A stretch of 64,000 nt of DNA from an uncultured Eisenbergiella sp. (GTDB lineage Bacteria > Bacillota > Clostridia > Lachnospirales > Lachnospiraceae): positions 5,143-69,142 of the forward strand of contig CAJUEL010000024.1 in assembly GCA_910585455.1 (NCBI GenBank). Direction: 5' to 3'. Below are positions 17,150 through 25,970 of this stretch, one piece after another. The notes beneath the pieces were generated by a model, which ran no database searches, was not told the origin of the DNA, and saw only the letters and a program-made list of their open reading frames with translations. Numbering within the stretch: the stretch's first letter is position 1; the number at the start of each line of letters is the position of its first letter. A program made the translations under genes and the position numbers.

Positions 17150-18040
17150 ATGCGCACACTTTATAACGATATGGATATCCGCTTTTTTCTTGGCGGCATC
17201 CAGATCCGCGCCCTGAACATCGTGTTTGAGCGCTTTACACGCACCATCCCCGCCCACAGCCACGGAAACGGCTGCTATGAGATCCACTACATCCCCGCCG
17301 GATACGGAAAGCTGCGCGCAAACGGAAGCTTCTATGACATTGTGCCCAATACGCTTTTCGTCACAGGTCCCCATGTGGAGCATGCCCAAACGCCCGCGCA
17401 GCAGGATCCCATGCAGGAATACTGCATTTACTTAAAATTTGACCACCCCTCCCGCGGCAAAAGCGCCTCGCCTACGGTGGAGTCCTTTCTCTCGGTTCCT
17501 TTCTGGTTCGGCAGGGACGGTCAGGACATCCATACCCTGATGCTCCGGCTTTTTGCGGAGCTCAGGCAACGCTACACGGGATACCAGGAGCAGGTTTCCC
17601 TGCTTTTATCACAGCTTGTCATCTACATGGTGCGCAACTATGAGCAGCGTCAGATCTCCAGCACCTCCTTCGCGCCAAAAAATCTGACTGACGCCAAATC
17701 CGTCATCATCGAGGAGTATTTTTTATACGAATATCAATCCCTCTCCCTGGGCGCGCTGGCAGACCGGTTAAAATTGAGCCCCCGCCAGACCCAGCGCCTG
17801 CTGATGGAATCTTACGGGAAATCCTTTCAGCAAAAAAAGGCGGAAGCGAGAATGTCCGCCGCCGCCATTTTATTATCGGATCCGGAACGAAGCATCACCT
17901 CCATCGCCGAAGTCCTCGGTTATTCCTCCGGAGAGCATTTCTCCGGCGCCTTTAAAAGCTATTACCACATGTGTCCGCGGGACTACCGCCGCCTGTCCCT
18001 GCAACCAAAGCCACGCGGCACGGAGCCATCCATGCCGTGA
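17150..18040 (+). CDS. AraC family transcriptional regulator with N-terminal cupin-like domain
   Basis: 296 aa. The N-terminal half contains a sugar-sensing cupin (SHGNGCYEIHYIPAGYG ... GPHVEHAQ). The C-terminal 100 residues carry two helix-turn-helix motifs (LGALADRLKLSPRQTQRLL; ITSIAEVLGYSSGEHFSGAFK). The ATG at 17150 follows GGAAAGGAG at the right distance; the frame is open further upstream only because it crosses hairpin copy 2. It faces away from the dehydrogenase operon ending its intergenic region at 16073 and is a good candidate for its regulator. Confidence 0.9.
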   Translation: MRTLYNDMDIRFFLGGIQIRALNIVFERFTRTIPAHSHGNGCYEIHYIPAGYGKLRANGSFYDIVPNTLFVTGPHVEHAQTPAQQDPMQEYCIYLKFDHPSRGKSASPTVESFLSVPFWFGRDGQDIHTLMLRLFAELRQRYTGYQEQVSLLLSQLVIYMVRNYEQRQISSTSFAPKNLTDAKSVIIEEYFLYEYQSLSLGALADRLKLSPRQTQRLLMESYGKSFQQKKAEARMSAAAILLSDPERSITSIAEVLGYSSGEHFSGAFKSYYHMCPRDYRRLSLQPKPRGTEPSMP

Positions 18041-18057
18041 CGCCGCATCCTGCCCGG

Positions 18058-18939
18058 CTACAGCTCAATCAGCTCATATTCCTTCGTTCCGTAGCCCAGC
18101 TTCGCCGCTGCGTCGATCGTGTGCTCACCGTGCCGGGAGGTGACTCTCTCAAGGAAATGATCCCTGCCGGGATCTGTGGACTGCCGGATCAGATCCATGC
18201 ATGCTTTGTCCAGCGCCACCGGATCCAGAGAGGAAAGGATGCCGATATCCGCCATACAGGGGTCCTCCGCCACGGCGCAGCAGTCACAGTCCACGGAAAG
18301 ATTGCACATCACGTTGATATAAGCCGCTTTCCCCTCAAAATATTCCACGACGCTGCCCGCCGCGTCCGCCATGGCTTCGCAGAACACCTCCTGCTGTGCC
18401 GTATGCGACCAGACCGTATTCTGGTCGTCCACCGCGCCGCCGGAATGAATCAGGCATTTGCCAGCCGTGGAAGCGATGCCGATCGACAGCTGCTTGATCG
18501 CGCCGCCAAAGCCGCCCATGGGATGTCCCTTAAAATGGGAAAGCACCAGCAGGGAATCATAATCAACGATATTTTTTCCCACGTAATTTTCTTTTAAGAC
18601 CTTGCCATTTGGAATCTCCAGCTTCAGATCCGGTCCTTCACCGTCCAGAAGATCCACCTTGAAATACTTCGCCCAGCCATGGGCTTCCATCAGCTTTTTG
18701 TGTTTGTCCGTTGTGTTGCGCTCGCCGCCGTAAGCGGTGTTGCATTCCACCACCGTGCCGTTCACATGCCCGATCATCTGCTCCATGAATTTCGGACGCA
18801 GGTAGTTTTGGTTGCCCGCCTCGCCGGAATGCACCTTTACCGCTACCTTTCCCGGCAGCGCAATCTGCAGCGCCTCATACATCCTGACCACCGCCTCCGG
18901 CGTGAGCTCCTTTGTGAAATAAACCTTTGCTTTTTCCAT
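18058..18939 (-). CDS. DUF362 domain protein
   Basis: 293 aa, starting MEKAKVYFTKELTPEAVVRMY; AAAGGGGAACAGC precedes this ATG, which I prefer to the one 18 codons upstream. Motifs of the family are visible: VAVKVHSGEAGNQNYLRP, VECNTAYGGERN, LLVLSHFKGHPMGGFGGAIK and the Cys cluster VDCDCCAVAEDPC. DUF362 proteins are often annotated as iron-sulfur or ferredoxin-like, but no standard CxxCxxCxxxCP cluster is present here. Function unknown. It is convergent with the AraC gene, 17 bp apart. Confidence 0.8.
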   Translation of the reverse strand: MEKAKVYFTKELTPEAVVRMYEALQIALPGKVAVKVHSGEAGNQNYLRPKFMEQMIGHVNGTVVECNTAYGGERNTTDKHKKLMEAHGWAKYFKVDLLDGEGPDLKLEIPNGKVLKENYVGKNIVDYDSLLVLSHFKGHPMGGFGGAIKQLSIGIASTAGKCLIHSGGAVDDQNTVWSHTAQQEVFCEAMADAAGSVVEYFEGKAAYINVMCNLSVDCDCCAVAEDPCMADIGILSSLDPVALDKACMDLIRQSTDPGRDHFLERVTSRHGEHTIDAAAKLGYGTKEYELIEL

Positions 18940-19067
18940 GCTGTTCCCCTTTCTGTTTTCTAAATGCAGAAAACGACATATGTCATTTCCCACAGGTTAC
19001 CATAGTTCTATGCCACGGCGGCAACCGCCCGAATGAACGTTACCGGCTGCAGCCATCAACCTCCCTG

Positions 19068-20481
19068 TCAGCCTCTGACCGCCTGCACCCTGCATTTCTT
19101 TTTCCAGCAGGCGATCCCGTATTTCAGAATCGTGCGCATGCCGTCCTGCACAAGCCTCTTTTCATAGCGCTTGCCCTCGATCTGGGCTAACGCCTCCATA
19201 CACCCGGCTTCCAGATCCCCGCCGTCCGGATACTTCACCTCAATCACGATGCCCAGCTCTTCCGCCTCATCCTCCACCAGAATATCGCTGTATCCGTCCC
19301 CGGATTCCACATTGGAATAGATATCCCAGGCCTCATTGTGAGAAAGCAGCCCCAGCAAAATTCCGTGGTAAAAATTTTCCTTCTTTCCCTTACGCGCTCC
19401 GGCATCCCGGACGCTGACCGTCATCTCCAGATATTCCCCAAGCCGCCTTTCCACCTCTGTGGCATCTCCTTTGGCGAGGGCGCTGCAAAAGGCGTCCAGC
19501 CTGGGAGCATCCCGGACCGCCTCCTCCGCAAACCATTCCAGAATCTGATCCACAAAAATCTTCCGGATTTCCCGGTTCGGAATCACCAGCTGCCGCTTCT
19601 CCCCGTCAACCTTCCCCTGCCGGGTCAGATATCCCGTCATATAGAGCACGCTCCAGATATTATCAGCGGACTGATACAATTCCCGGTAGGTCAACTCCGG
19701 ATTGATCTTTTTTTCCACCGCTTCCCCGCAGACCAGCTTTTCGATTTCCCGCTTCGTCTTCTGCCCGGCAGTCCGGATAAACTGACGTATGATATCGTTT
19801 CCGCTGGTGTTGATCCAATACGCCCTCGGCCAGGCATCCGGCTCTGCGCGCAGCTGATCCACATAATTGATCACATCCCAGGGACAATACACCTCTGCAT
19901 TCCCGAACCGGTAGCCGTCATACCACTCTTTTGTCCATTCATATTTATCTGCAAAGCCATAATAGTCGAGCATTTCCCGCACTTCCCTGTCCAGAAAACC
20001 GAAATGCTCTTCAAACCGCACATCATCTATCGTCAGGACATTCAAATTGTTCAACCCTGTGAAAATGCTCTCCTTTGCGATGCGCAAACAGCCCGTCAGC
20101 ACCGCGAGAAAAATGTTGCCGTTGCTCTTTAACGCTCTGCCAAACATTTTCCGGATCAGATCGATCATTTCATCATAATAGCCCGCCTGCTGCGCCTTAT
20201 CCAGCGGCACATCATATTCATCAATCAGGAGGATCGCTTTCTGACCGTAATGCTTATAAAGAAGCCTTGTAAGGGTCAGAAGACTGGTTTGCAACGCATC
20301 ATCCGTCATAACGAACTCCGCTTCCCCGACATCCGCAACATAAACCAATAACTGATACTGCTTTTTTTCATCATCGGTAAGCTGCGGGCTGTCCGAAAGG
20401 AACGGAAACCGCATCGCCTCATCCCTTATGATCGAACACATCGTTTCCCGCGCCGACCGGCAGCTTTTTCCACTGAGTCAC
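19068..20481 (-). pseudogene. AAA-ATPase-like/PDDEXK-type protein gene with an internal deletion removing the P-loop
   Basis: The long frame (from 20441) reads as the middle and C-terminal part of the AAA-ATPase_like plus PD-(D/E)XK family: IRDEAMRFPFLSDSPQLTD, then ILLIDEYDVPLDKAQQAGYY (Walker B), SIFTGLNNLNVLTIDD, and the C-terminal nuclease-like DILVEDEAEELGIVIEVKY. The family normally opens with KLPxG, YVDKT and a Walker A segment. Here a perfect start exists 40 bp upstream (AAAGGAGGAAACGG then GTG at 20481, four bases overlapping the preceding gene) and encodes VTQWKKLPVG, but it is out of frame and about 100 residues including Walker A are missing. I read this as a deletion with frameshift. 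Confidence 0.8.
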
Positions 20482-21827
20482 CCGTTTCCTCCTTTCTCCA
20501 AAACCTTCCTGTAAGGCGCGAGCATCCCTTCCGTCATTTTCGCCCCCGCCTTTTTCTGAAGCGCGGGCGTGTTCATGAGCGCGCCCACCAGGTACATTTT
20601 GAAAATTGTTCCCGGGTTTTTCTGCGGGAAATCATATTGCCCGTGCGCCTTGAAAAACCGGTGGTCCGCCCGCATCATTCCCTGCATGAGGAAAATCAGA
20701 TCACGGAAAATCTTCATACCGCCCACGCCATAAAAATTCTGCGGCTGCACATGGCGGCGTTCCAGGGCGTAAGCGAGACTGTCCGCCATCCGGTCGATGG
20801 CTGCGTCCGCATCCTGCTCGTCTGTGGCAACTCCGGCGAGGAAATTGCCGCCCACCTGGCTGCGCGCCTCGATGACCGTTTTTAAATTCTCCTCACGGCT
20901 CAGATTCCCGCTGACCAGATACCCCACCGGGCTTCCCATGGTGACCGTACGGTGTCCATTACAGAATTGCCTGTCGTCGTACATTTTAAACCGGCTGCCC
21001 ATGGAATGATCCCGGATCGAAAAAGCGTACACCACAGCATCCGCGCTCTGAATTTCATTCCGCAAAAAATCGTCAAATCCGTCCTTATAGATACACTTTC
21101 CCGTCGCAGCGCAGCGAAAGCACCCCAGGCATCCGCCCTGCAGCGGGTATTCCCGGATATTCACCACCCTGACCGCATAGGGCAGCACTGCCGCAAACCG
21201 CCCGATCATGCCCTGCAGCTGCGCATCCTCCGCCGCTGCATCCGTCACCACCACAACCTGTCTGCCTTCCCGTTTTGCTGTTTCCTCCCCGGGCATATGC
21301 ACAGGCACACGGACGGAGGGCGCAAGGGGCGCGGGAATCGGCTCGTAGCTATCCTTTTTGACGCTCCACAGCACATAGTGGAAAAAGGCGGCGGCATCCC
21401 GCTGCCCGGCAGGCTTTAACAAGTCCTCCATATCGGCGGAAAGCCCCCGGATGAACTTCATCCCCATATCCTGACAGTTTTCCTGGATATAGCGATGCGC
21501 CGTCACATCGTAAAAGTGCTTGGATGTGGTAATCTGCGTGGCATACTTCCCGGAAAGATCAATATCTGACTGCCTGACAAGCTCCAAAAACCGGTGCAGC
21601 TGGCTGGGCGCCAAAAAGGTATACACCGGATAGGAAAACAAAATGAGCTCCGCCCACGCAAGAGCTTCCCCTGCGGGCGCAAAATCCTTCTCCAGCGCCC
21701 GGATACGCTGTCCCGCATGCAAAAAGCGATACTGATGCTTCGGATATCGTTTCTGCAAATACAGCACCGTCTGCAGCGTGATGCTCGCTTCCCCCTTCGG
21801 ACTTCCGTTCACAACCAAAATACGCAT
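20478..21827 (-). CDS. Two-domain flavodoxin-fold NAD(P)H-dependent oxidoreductase
   Basis: 449 aa from the ATG at 21827 (MRILVVNGSPKGEASITL), preceded by GAGAAGGATGAC. It contains two flavodoxin-like domains. The first (about 1-190) has the NGSPKG phosphate-binding loop and SYPVYTFLAPSQ. The second (about 195-400) has GCLGCFRCAATGKCIYKD, a Cys motif typical of NADPH-dependent FMN reductases and iron-sulfur flavoproteins, and MGSPVGYLVSG. The C-terminal 60 residues are an extra helical tail. Such fusions are known in Clostridia; the substrate is unknown. The promoter at 21868 is excellent. Its stop codon overlaps the GTG of the decayed gene downstream. Confidence 0.82.
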   Translation of the reverse strand: MRILVVNGSPKGEASITLQTVLYLQKRYPKHQYRFLHAGQRIRALEKDFAPAGEALAWAELILFSYPVYTFLAPSQLHRFLELVRQSDIDLSGKYATQITTSKHFYDVTAHRYIQENCQDMGMKFIRGLSADMEDLLKPAGQRDAAAFFHYVLWSVKKDSYEPIPAPLAPSVRVPVHMPGEETAKREGRQVVVVTDAAAEDAQLQGMIGRFAAVLPYAVRVVNIREYPLQGGCLGCFRCAATGKCIYKDGFDDFLRNEIQSADAVVYAFSIRDHSMGSRFKMYDDRQFCNGHRTVTMGSPVGYLVSGNLSREENLKTVIEARSQVGGNFLAGVATDEQDADAAIDRMADSLAYALERRHVQPQNFYGVGGMKIFRDLIFLMQGMMRADHRFFKAHGQYDFPQKNPGTIFKMYLVGALMNTPALQKKAGAKMTEGMLAPYRKVLEKGGNG

Positions 21828-21867
21828 GTCATCCTTCTCCCTTCCCACATTCTGTTCCCTGATATAT

Positions 21868-21896
21868 AGTATAATGAAAAAAGATGGATATTTCAA
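21868..21896 (-). promoter_or_regulatory. Sigma-A type promoter of the flavodoxin-fold oxidoreductase gene
   Basis: On the minus strand TTGAAA (21896-21891), a 17-bp spacer and TATACT (21873-21868). The start codon is 41 bp downstream of the -10 box. Confidence 0.8.
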
Positions 21897-22037
21897 TCCT
21901 AATACTTGCATTTCCCCCTGATCTGCGATAAGCTGTTACTATGCGCTATGTCCCGGCAGACGATAATCTGGCGGCGTGCCACTGCCTTTCACATACATAT
22001 TTTTATCTTATGCCCCACAGGGCGGAAACGGAGAAAC

Positions 22038-23867
22038 ATGAATACTTTTCAATTTATCTGGCAATATATCCGCCGTTACCGGTTTAAATATATTGCCGGG
22101 ATCATCACCCTCTTTTTTGTGGATTTTTTCAATATTTTCATTCCCAGAATCACGGGTGCCATTACGGACGGCCTGACCGCGTCAGCCATGGATATGACCG
22201 CTGTCAGCCACCATCTGCTGGCGCTCTTTTTGCTGGGCGCAGGCCTTGCGCTGGGGCGCTTTTTCTGGCGCTACTTTCTTTTCGGCGCCGCCCGCAGCAT
22301 CGAGCGCAACCTGCGGGACGACATGTTTGCCCATCTGGAAAAAATGGATGTGGAATACTATAACGAACACAAAACCGGCGACCTCATGACCCGTTTCACC
22401 AGCGACTTAAACATGATCCGCATGGCGATCGGCCCCGCCGTCATCAGCGTCTTTGACGCCACGGTCATGACCGCGATGGTGGTCATTCAGATGATGCTCT
22501 ATGTGGATATCCGGCTGACGCTGCTCGCCCTGATTCCGATGCTCATCATCTGCTTCGGGGAAATATACTACGGAAAAGTCATGCATCCCAAATATAAGGA
22601 ACGGCAGGAGGCGGTCTCCGATCTGACCGACTACGTGCAGGAAAGCTTCTCCGGCGTGCGGGTCATCAAGGCCTTCGTGCAGGAGCGGGCACAGATGTAC
22701 GGCTTTTTAAAGGCGAACCACCACACGATGGACAAGAACCTGAACGTGATCCGCTTACAGGCCATCGTCATGCCGCTTTTGGACGTGATCATCGGCGTAA
22801 GCAGCCTGATCGCCCTGATCTACGGCGGCTATCTGGCAATCACAGGCCAGATCACGCTGGGGCGTTTTGTCGCCTTTAACCAGTACATCAACATGCTCGT
22901 CTGGCCCATGCTGGCCTGCGGGGATTCCATCAACATGTTTTCCCAGGGCAGCGCCTCCATCCGCCGCGTGCAGGAGGTTTTTGCCGAGCAGCCGGAGATT
23001 TTCGATACGGAAAAAGCTGTCGCTACCCCGAAGATCCGGGGCGACATCACCCTGTCTCACCTGACCTTCATTCACCGGGGACACAGCGAGCCCACCTTAA
23101 AGGACATCAGCCTGGAAATCAAAGCGGGCACCACCCTTGCCGTCATCGGCCGCACCGGAAACGGCAAATCCACGCTGGTGAACCTGCTTTTACACCTCTA
23201 TAACACCAAACCGGGGATGATATTGATCGACGGACGGGATATCAGCACGATCCCCTTAAAGGATCTGCGGGAGCATATCGCTTATGTGCCCCAGGATAAT
23301 TTCCTGTTTTCGGACACCTTAAAGTCCAACATCGCCTTCGGCGCAGAGGCGGAAGACATGGATGCCATCATCCGCGCCACCCGTGCGTCCTGCATCCATG
23401 AAAATATCGTCGCCTTCCCGGACGGCTATGAAACCATCGTGGGCGAGAGAGGCGTCACCCTTTCCGGCGGACAGAAGCAGCGCAGCTCCATCGCCCGCGC
23501 GCTGATGAAGGACGCGCCCATTCTGATTCTGGATGATGCGCTTTCCGCCGTGGACACCGACACAGAGGAACAGATTTTAAAAAATTTAAAGAAAAACCGG
23601 CAGGGAAAAACCACAATCCTCATCGCCCACCGCATTTCCACAATCCAGAACGCCGATATCATCATGGTGCTGGAGGACGGCGAAGCCAAGGAGGTGGGCA
23701 ACCACGCCGAGCTGATGGCGCTGGACGGCATTTATAAGGGCATGTTTGAAAAGCAGCAGCTGGAAGCCGCTATCGGAGAAAAACGCGCCGCGCTGCATGC
23801 GGATTTTCCGGAGCACGCAAAAGCTCCCGATTCTGACCGCGGCGCAGCAGGAGGGAAACGCTCATGA
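22038..23867 (+). CDS. Multidrug-type ABC exporter half-transporter, degenerate-site subunit
   Basis: 609 aa from ATG 22038 (GGAG 5 bp upstream). Six membrane helices occupy about residues 18-310, including YNEHKTGDLMTRFTSDLNMIR coupling-helix sequence. The nucleotide domain has Walker A IGRTGNGKST, Q-loop YVPQDNFLFSD, signature LSGGQKQR, Walker B ILILDDALSAVD and switch IAHRIST. The residue after Walker B is Asp instead of the catalytic Glu, which marks the non-hydrolysing site of heterodimeric exporters such as TM287/288, LmrCD and BmrCD. Its partner starts four bases before this gene ends (ATGA overlap). Confidence 0.9.
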   Translation: MNTFQFIWQYIRRYRFKYIAGIITLFFVDFFNIFIPRITGAITDGLTASAMDMTAVSHHLLALFLLGAGLALGRFFWRYFLFGAARSIERNLRDDMFAHLEKMDVEYYNEHKTGDLMTRFTSDLNMIRMAIGPAVISVFDATVMTAMVVIQMMLYVDIRLTLLALIPMLIICFGEIYYGKVMHPKYKERQEAVSDLTDYVQESFSGVRVIKAFVQERAQMYGFLKANHHTMDKNLNVIRLQAIVMPLLDVIIGVSSLIALIYGGYLAITGQITLGRFVAFNQYINMLVWPMLACGDSINMFSQGSASIRRVQEVFAEQPEIFDTEKAVATPKIRGDITLSHLTFIHRGHSEPTLKDISLEIKAGTTLAVIGRTGNGKSTLVNLLLHLYNTKPGMILIDGRDISTIPLKDLREHIAYVPQDNFLFSDTLKSNIAFGAEAEDMDAIIRATRASCIHENIVAFPDGYETIVGERGVTLSGGQKQRSSIARALMKDAPILILDDALSAVDTDTEEQILKNLKKNRQGKTTILIAHRISTIQNADIIMVLEDGEAKEVGNHAELMALDGIYKGMFEKQQLEAAIGEKRAALHADFPEHAKAPDSDRGAAGGKRS

Positions 23868-25846
23868 AACGACTGCTCACCTATTTGAATCCACATAAAA
23901 AAACCATGACGGCCGCCACGCTGCTGGTGCTTTTCATCATTGTGGTGGAGCTTTACCGCCCCATCATCATCGGCGACGCCATCGACGATTACATAAACGG
24001 CTATGATCACCCCTATGCGGTGGCAACACAGGACAGTCCCGGCAGCGTTTCCTGGCGTGACATATATCTGACCCGTAGCTTCGACCCGGCGCAGCCCCAG
24101 ACCTACTACCAGATTTTTCTCTGGCAGGATCATTACTATATGGCGCAGGAGCTGACCGCCGAAGAATGCGACACGCTGCAAAACGCTTCCCCTGATGTGC
24201 TGGAGCGGTATGTACAGCAGGGCAGCGTCCTTCTGGATAAAACGGATCTGGCGGCGCTGCGCCATTCTGATTTCACCGGTATCCTGACCGCCGCACTGCT
24301 CTATCTGTGCATGCTCCTGCTGGGCTTTTGTTTAAACGCCCTGGACACCTGGCTATTGCAGAAAATGGGACAGAACATCATTTTCGACATGAGAAAGGAA
24401 GTGTTCGGGCATATCCACAGCCTTTCCCTGAGCTTTTTTAACACCACCCCGGTGGGCAAGCTGGTGACCCGGGTTTCCAACGACACGGAGGCGATCAACG
24501 AGCTGTTTTCCTCCATTCTGGTCAGGCTGTTTAAAAATGTGGTGAAGATCATCGGTTATGCGGTGGTTATGCTGTCCATCAACGTCACCATGGCGCTGGT
24601 ATCCTTTGCCCTGCTGCCGGTGGTGACCGTTTTGACCTTCGTGTTCCGCCATCTTTCCCGCAAGGCCTATCAGATCACCCGGAATAAGATCACGGAAATC
24701 AACACCTTTTTGTCCGAGCACATTTCCGGCATGCGGCTCATCCAGATTTTTGCCCGGGAGGACGTCAAGTATGAGGCCTTCTGCAAAAAGTCCCGGGAGC
24801 TGTATGAAGCGAACTGGCGCGAGGTCATGACCTTCGCCATTTTCCGCCCTTCCATTTACATGATTTCCATCCTTGCCATGCTGCTGGTCATCGGCACCGG
24901 AAGCTATTCCGTATTAAACGGAACGCTGTCTTTGGGCACACTGTTCATTTTCATCACCTATATCGGAAGCTTTTTTGATCCGATCCAGGAGCTGGCGGAG
25001 CAGTTCGGCACGCTGCAGTCCTCCCTCGCCTCCGCGCAGAAGGTCTTTTCCATTCTTGATGAAAAGCCACAGATCGTCAATCCCGAAAGGCCTGTGGAGG
25101 TACAGATTCAGGGACGGATCGAATTTAAGCATGTGTGGTTCGCCTATGAAAAGGAGGATTATATTTTAAAGGATGTGAGCTTCGTCATCCGCCCTGGTGA
25201 AAAGGTGGCGTTTGTGGGCGCCACCGGCGCGGGAAAAACCTCCATCTTAAACCTGATCGGACGCTATTTCGACATTCAAAAGGGCGAAATACTCATTGAC
25301 GGCGTCAATATCCGCGACATCGATACGGATGTGCTGCGCGCCGCCATCGGGCAGGTGCAGCAGGATGTATTCCTTTTTACCGGAGATATCAAAAGCAACA
25401 TTTCCCTGGGAAATTCTACCATCTCCGATGAGGAGATCCGCCTCGCCGCCCGGACCGTGCACGCCGATACCTTCATCGAAAAGATGCCCGGCCAGTACGA
25501 CGCGCCCGTGACGGAGAGGGGCAGCACCCTTTCCGCCGGACAAAGACAGCTGCTTTCCTTCGCACGCACCCTTGCCTATAAGCCCACCATTCTGGTGCTG
25601 GACGAGGCGACGGCGAATATCGATACGGAAACGGAAAGCCTGATCACACAGGCGCTGGAAACGTTGATGCAGGGCCGTACCACGATCATGGTCGCCCACC
25701 GGCTTTCCACCATCCAGCACGCGGATAAGATCATCGTCATGCACAAGGGACGGATTCAGGAGTCCGGCTCCCATCAGGAGCTGCTGGCACAGGAGGGGCT
25801 TTACAAGCGTCTCTATGAGCTCCAGCTCGTGGAAGCCCAGACGTAA
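23864..25846 (+). CDS. Multidrug-type ABC exporter half-transporter, catalytic subunit with an extracytoplasmic insertion
   Basis: 660 aa. Between the first helix (about 15-35) and the second (about 143-165) is a roughly 100-residue hydrophilic insertion (VATQDSPG ... AALRHSDF), predicted outside the cell; BmrD of Bacillus has an analogous extracellular domain. The nucleotide domain has Walker A VGATGAGKTS, Walker B ILVLDEATANID with the catalytic Glu, switch VAHRLST, but a changed signature LSAGQRQL. Thus the degenerate ATP site would combine the partner's Asp with this subunit's altered signature, as in TM287/288. The gene overlaps the previous one by four bases and ends before a strong terminator. 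Confidence 0.9.
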   Translation: MKRLLTYLNPHKKTMTAATLLVLFIIVVELYRPIIIGDAIDDYINGYDHPYAVATQDSPGSVSWRDIYLTRSFDPAQPQTYYQIFLWQDHYYMAQELTAEECDTLQNASPDVLERYVQQGSVLLDKTDLAALRHSDFTGILTAALLYLCMLLLGFCLNALDTWLLQKMGQNIIFDMRKEVFGHIHSLSLSFFNTTPVGKLVTRVSNDTEAINELFSSILVRLFKNVVKIIGYAVVMLSINVTMALVSFALLPVVTVLTFVFRHLSRKAYQITRNKITEINTFLSEHISGMRLIQIFAREDVKYEAFCKKSRELYEANWREVMTFAIFRPSIYMISILAMLLVIGTGSYSVLNGTLSLGTLFIFITYIGSFFDPIQELAEQFGTLQSSLASAQKVFSILDEKPQIVNPERPVEVQIQGRIEFKHVWFAYEKEDYILKDVSFVIRPGEKVAFVGATGAGKTSILNLIGRYFDIQKGEILIDGVNIRDIDTDVLRAAIGQVQQDVFLFTGDIKSNISLGNSTISDEEIRLAARTVHADTFIEKMPGQYDAPVTERGSTLSAGQRQLLSFARTLAYKPTILVLDEATANIDTETESLITQALETLMQGRTTIMVAHRLSTIQHADKIIVMHKGRIQESGSHQELLAQEGLYKRLYELQLVEAQT

Positions 25847-25905
25847 GCCGCCGCAAGCCGCTACGGCGCAGAGGATTCTTTTTATGATTCATTGCAGTAT
25901 AACCA

Positions 25906-25945
25906 AAAAACCATCGGACAGGGGGCATCCCCGCCGATGGTTTTT
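25906..25945. terminator. Bidirectional terminator
   Basis: AAAAACCATCGG pairs with CCGATGGTTTTT around a 16-base loop that itself contains GGGG/CCCC. T-runs occur on both strands. It lies between the convergent ABC exporter and oxidoreductase genes. Confidence 0.85.
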
Positions 25946-25970
25946 CTTTTCATAAATATGTTATGTTCCG

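Noticed and set aside
16064..17166. Several overlapping frames of 60-250 codons on both strands in the dehydrogenase-AraC gap
   Set aside because: They arise from the self-complementary giant hairpins, which produce similar open frames on both strands; no ribosome sites or domains.
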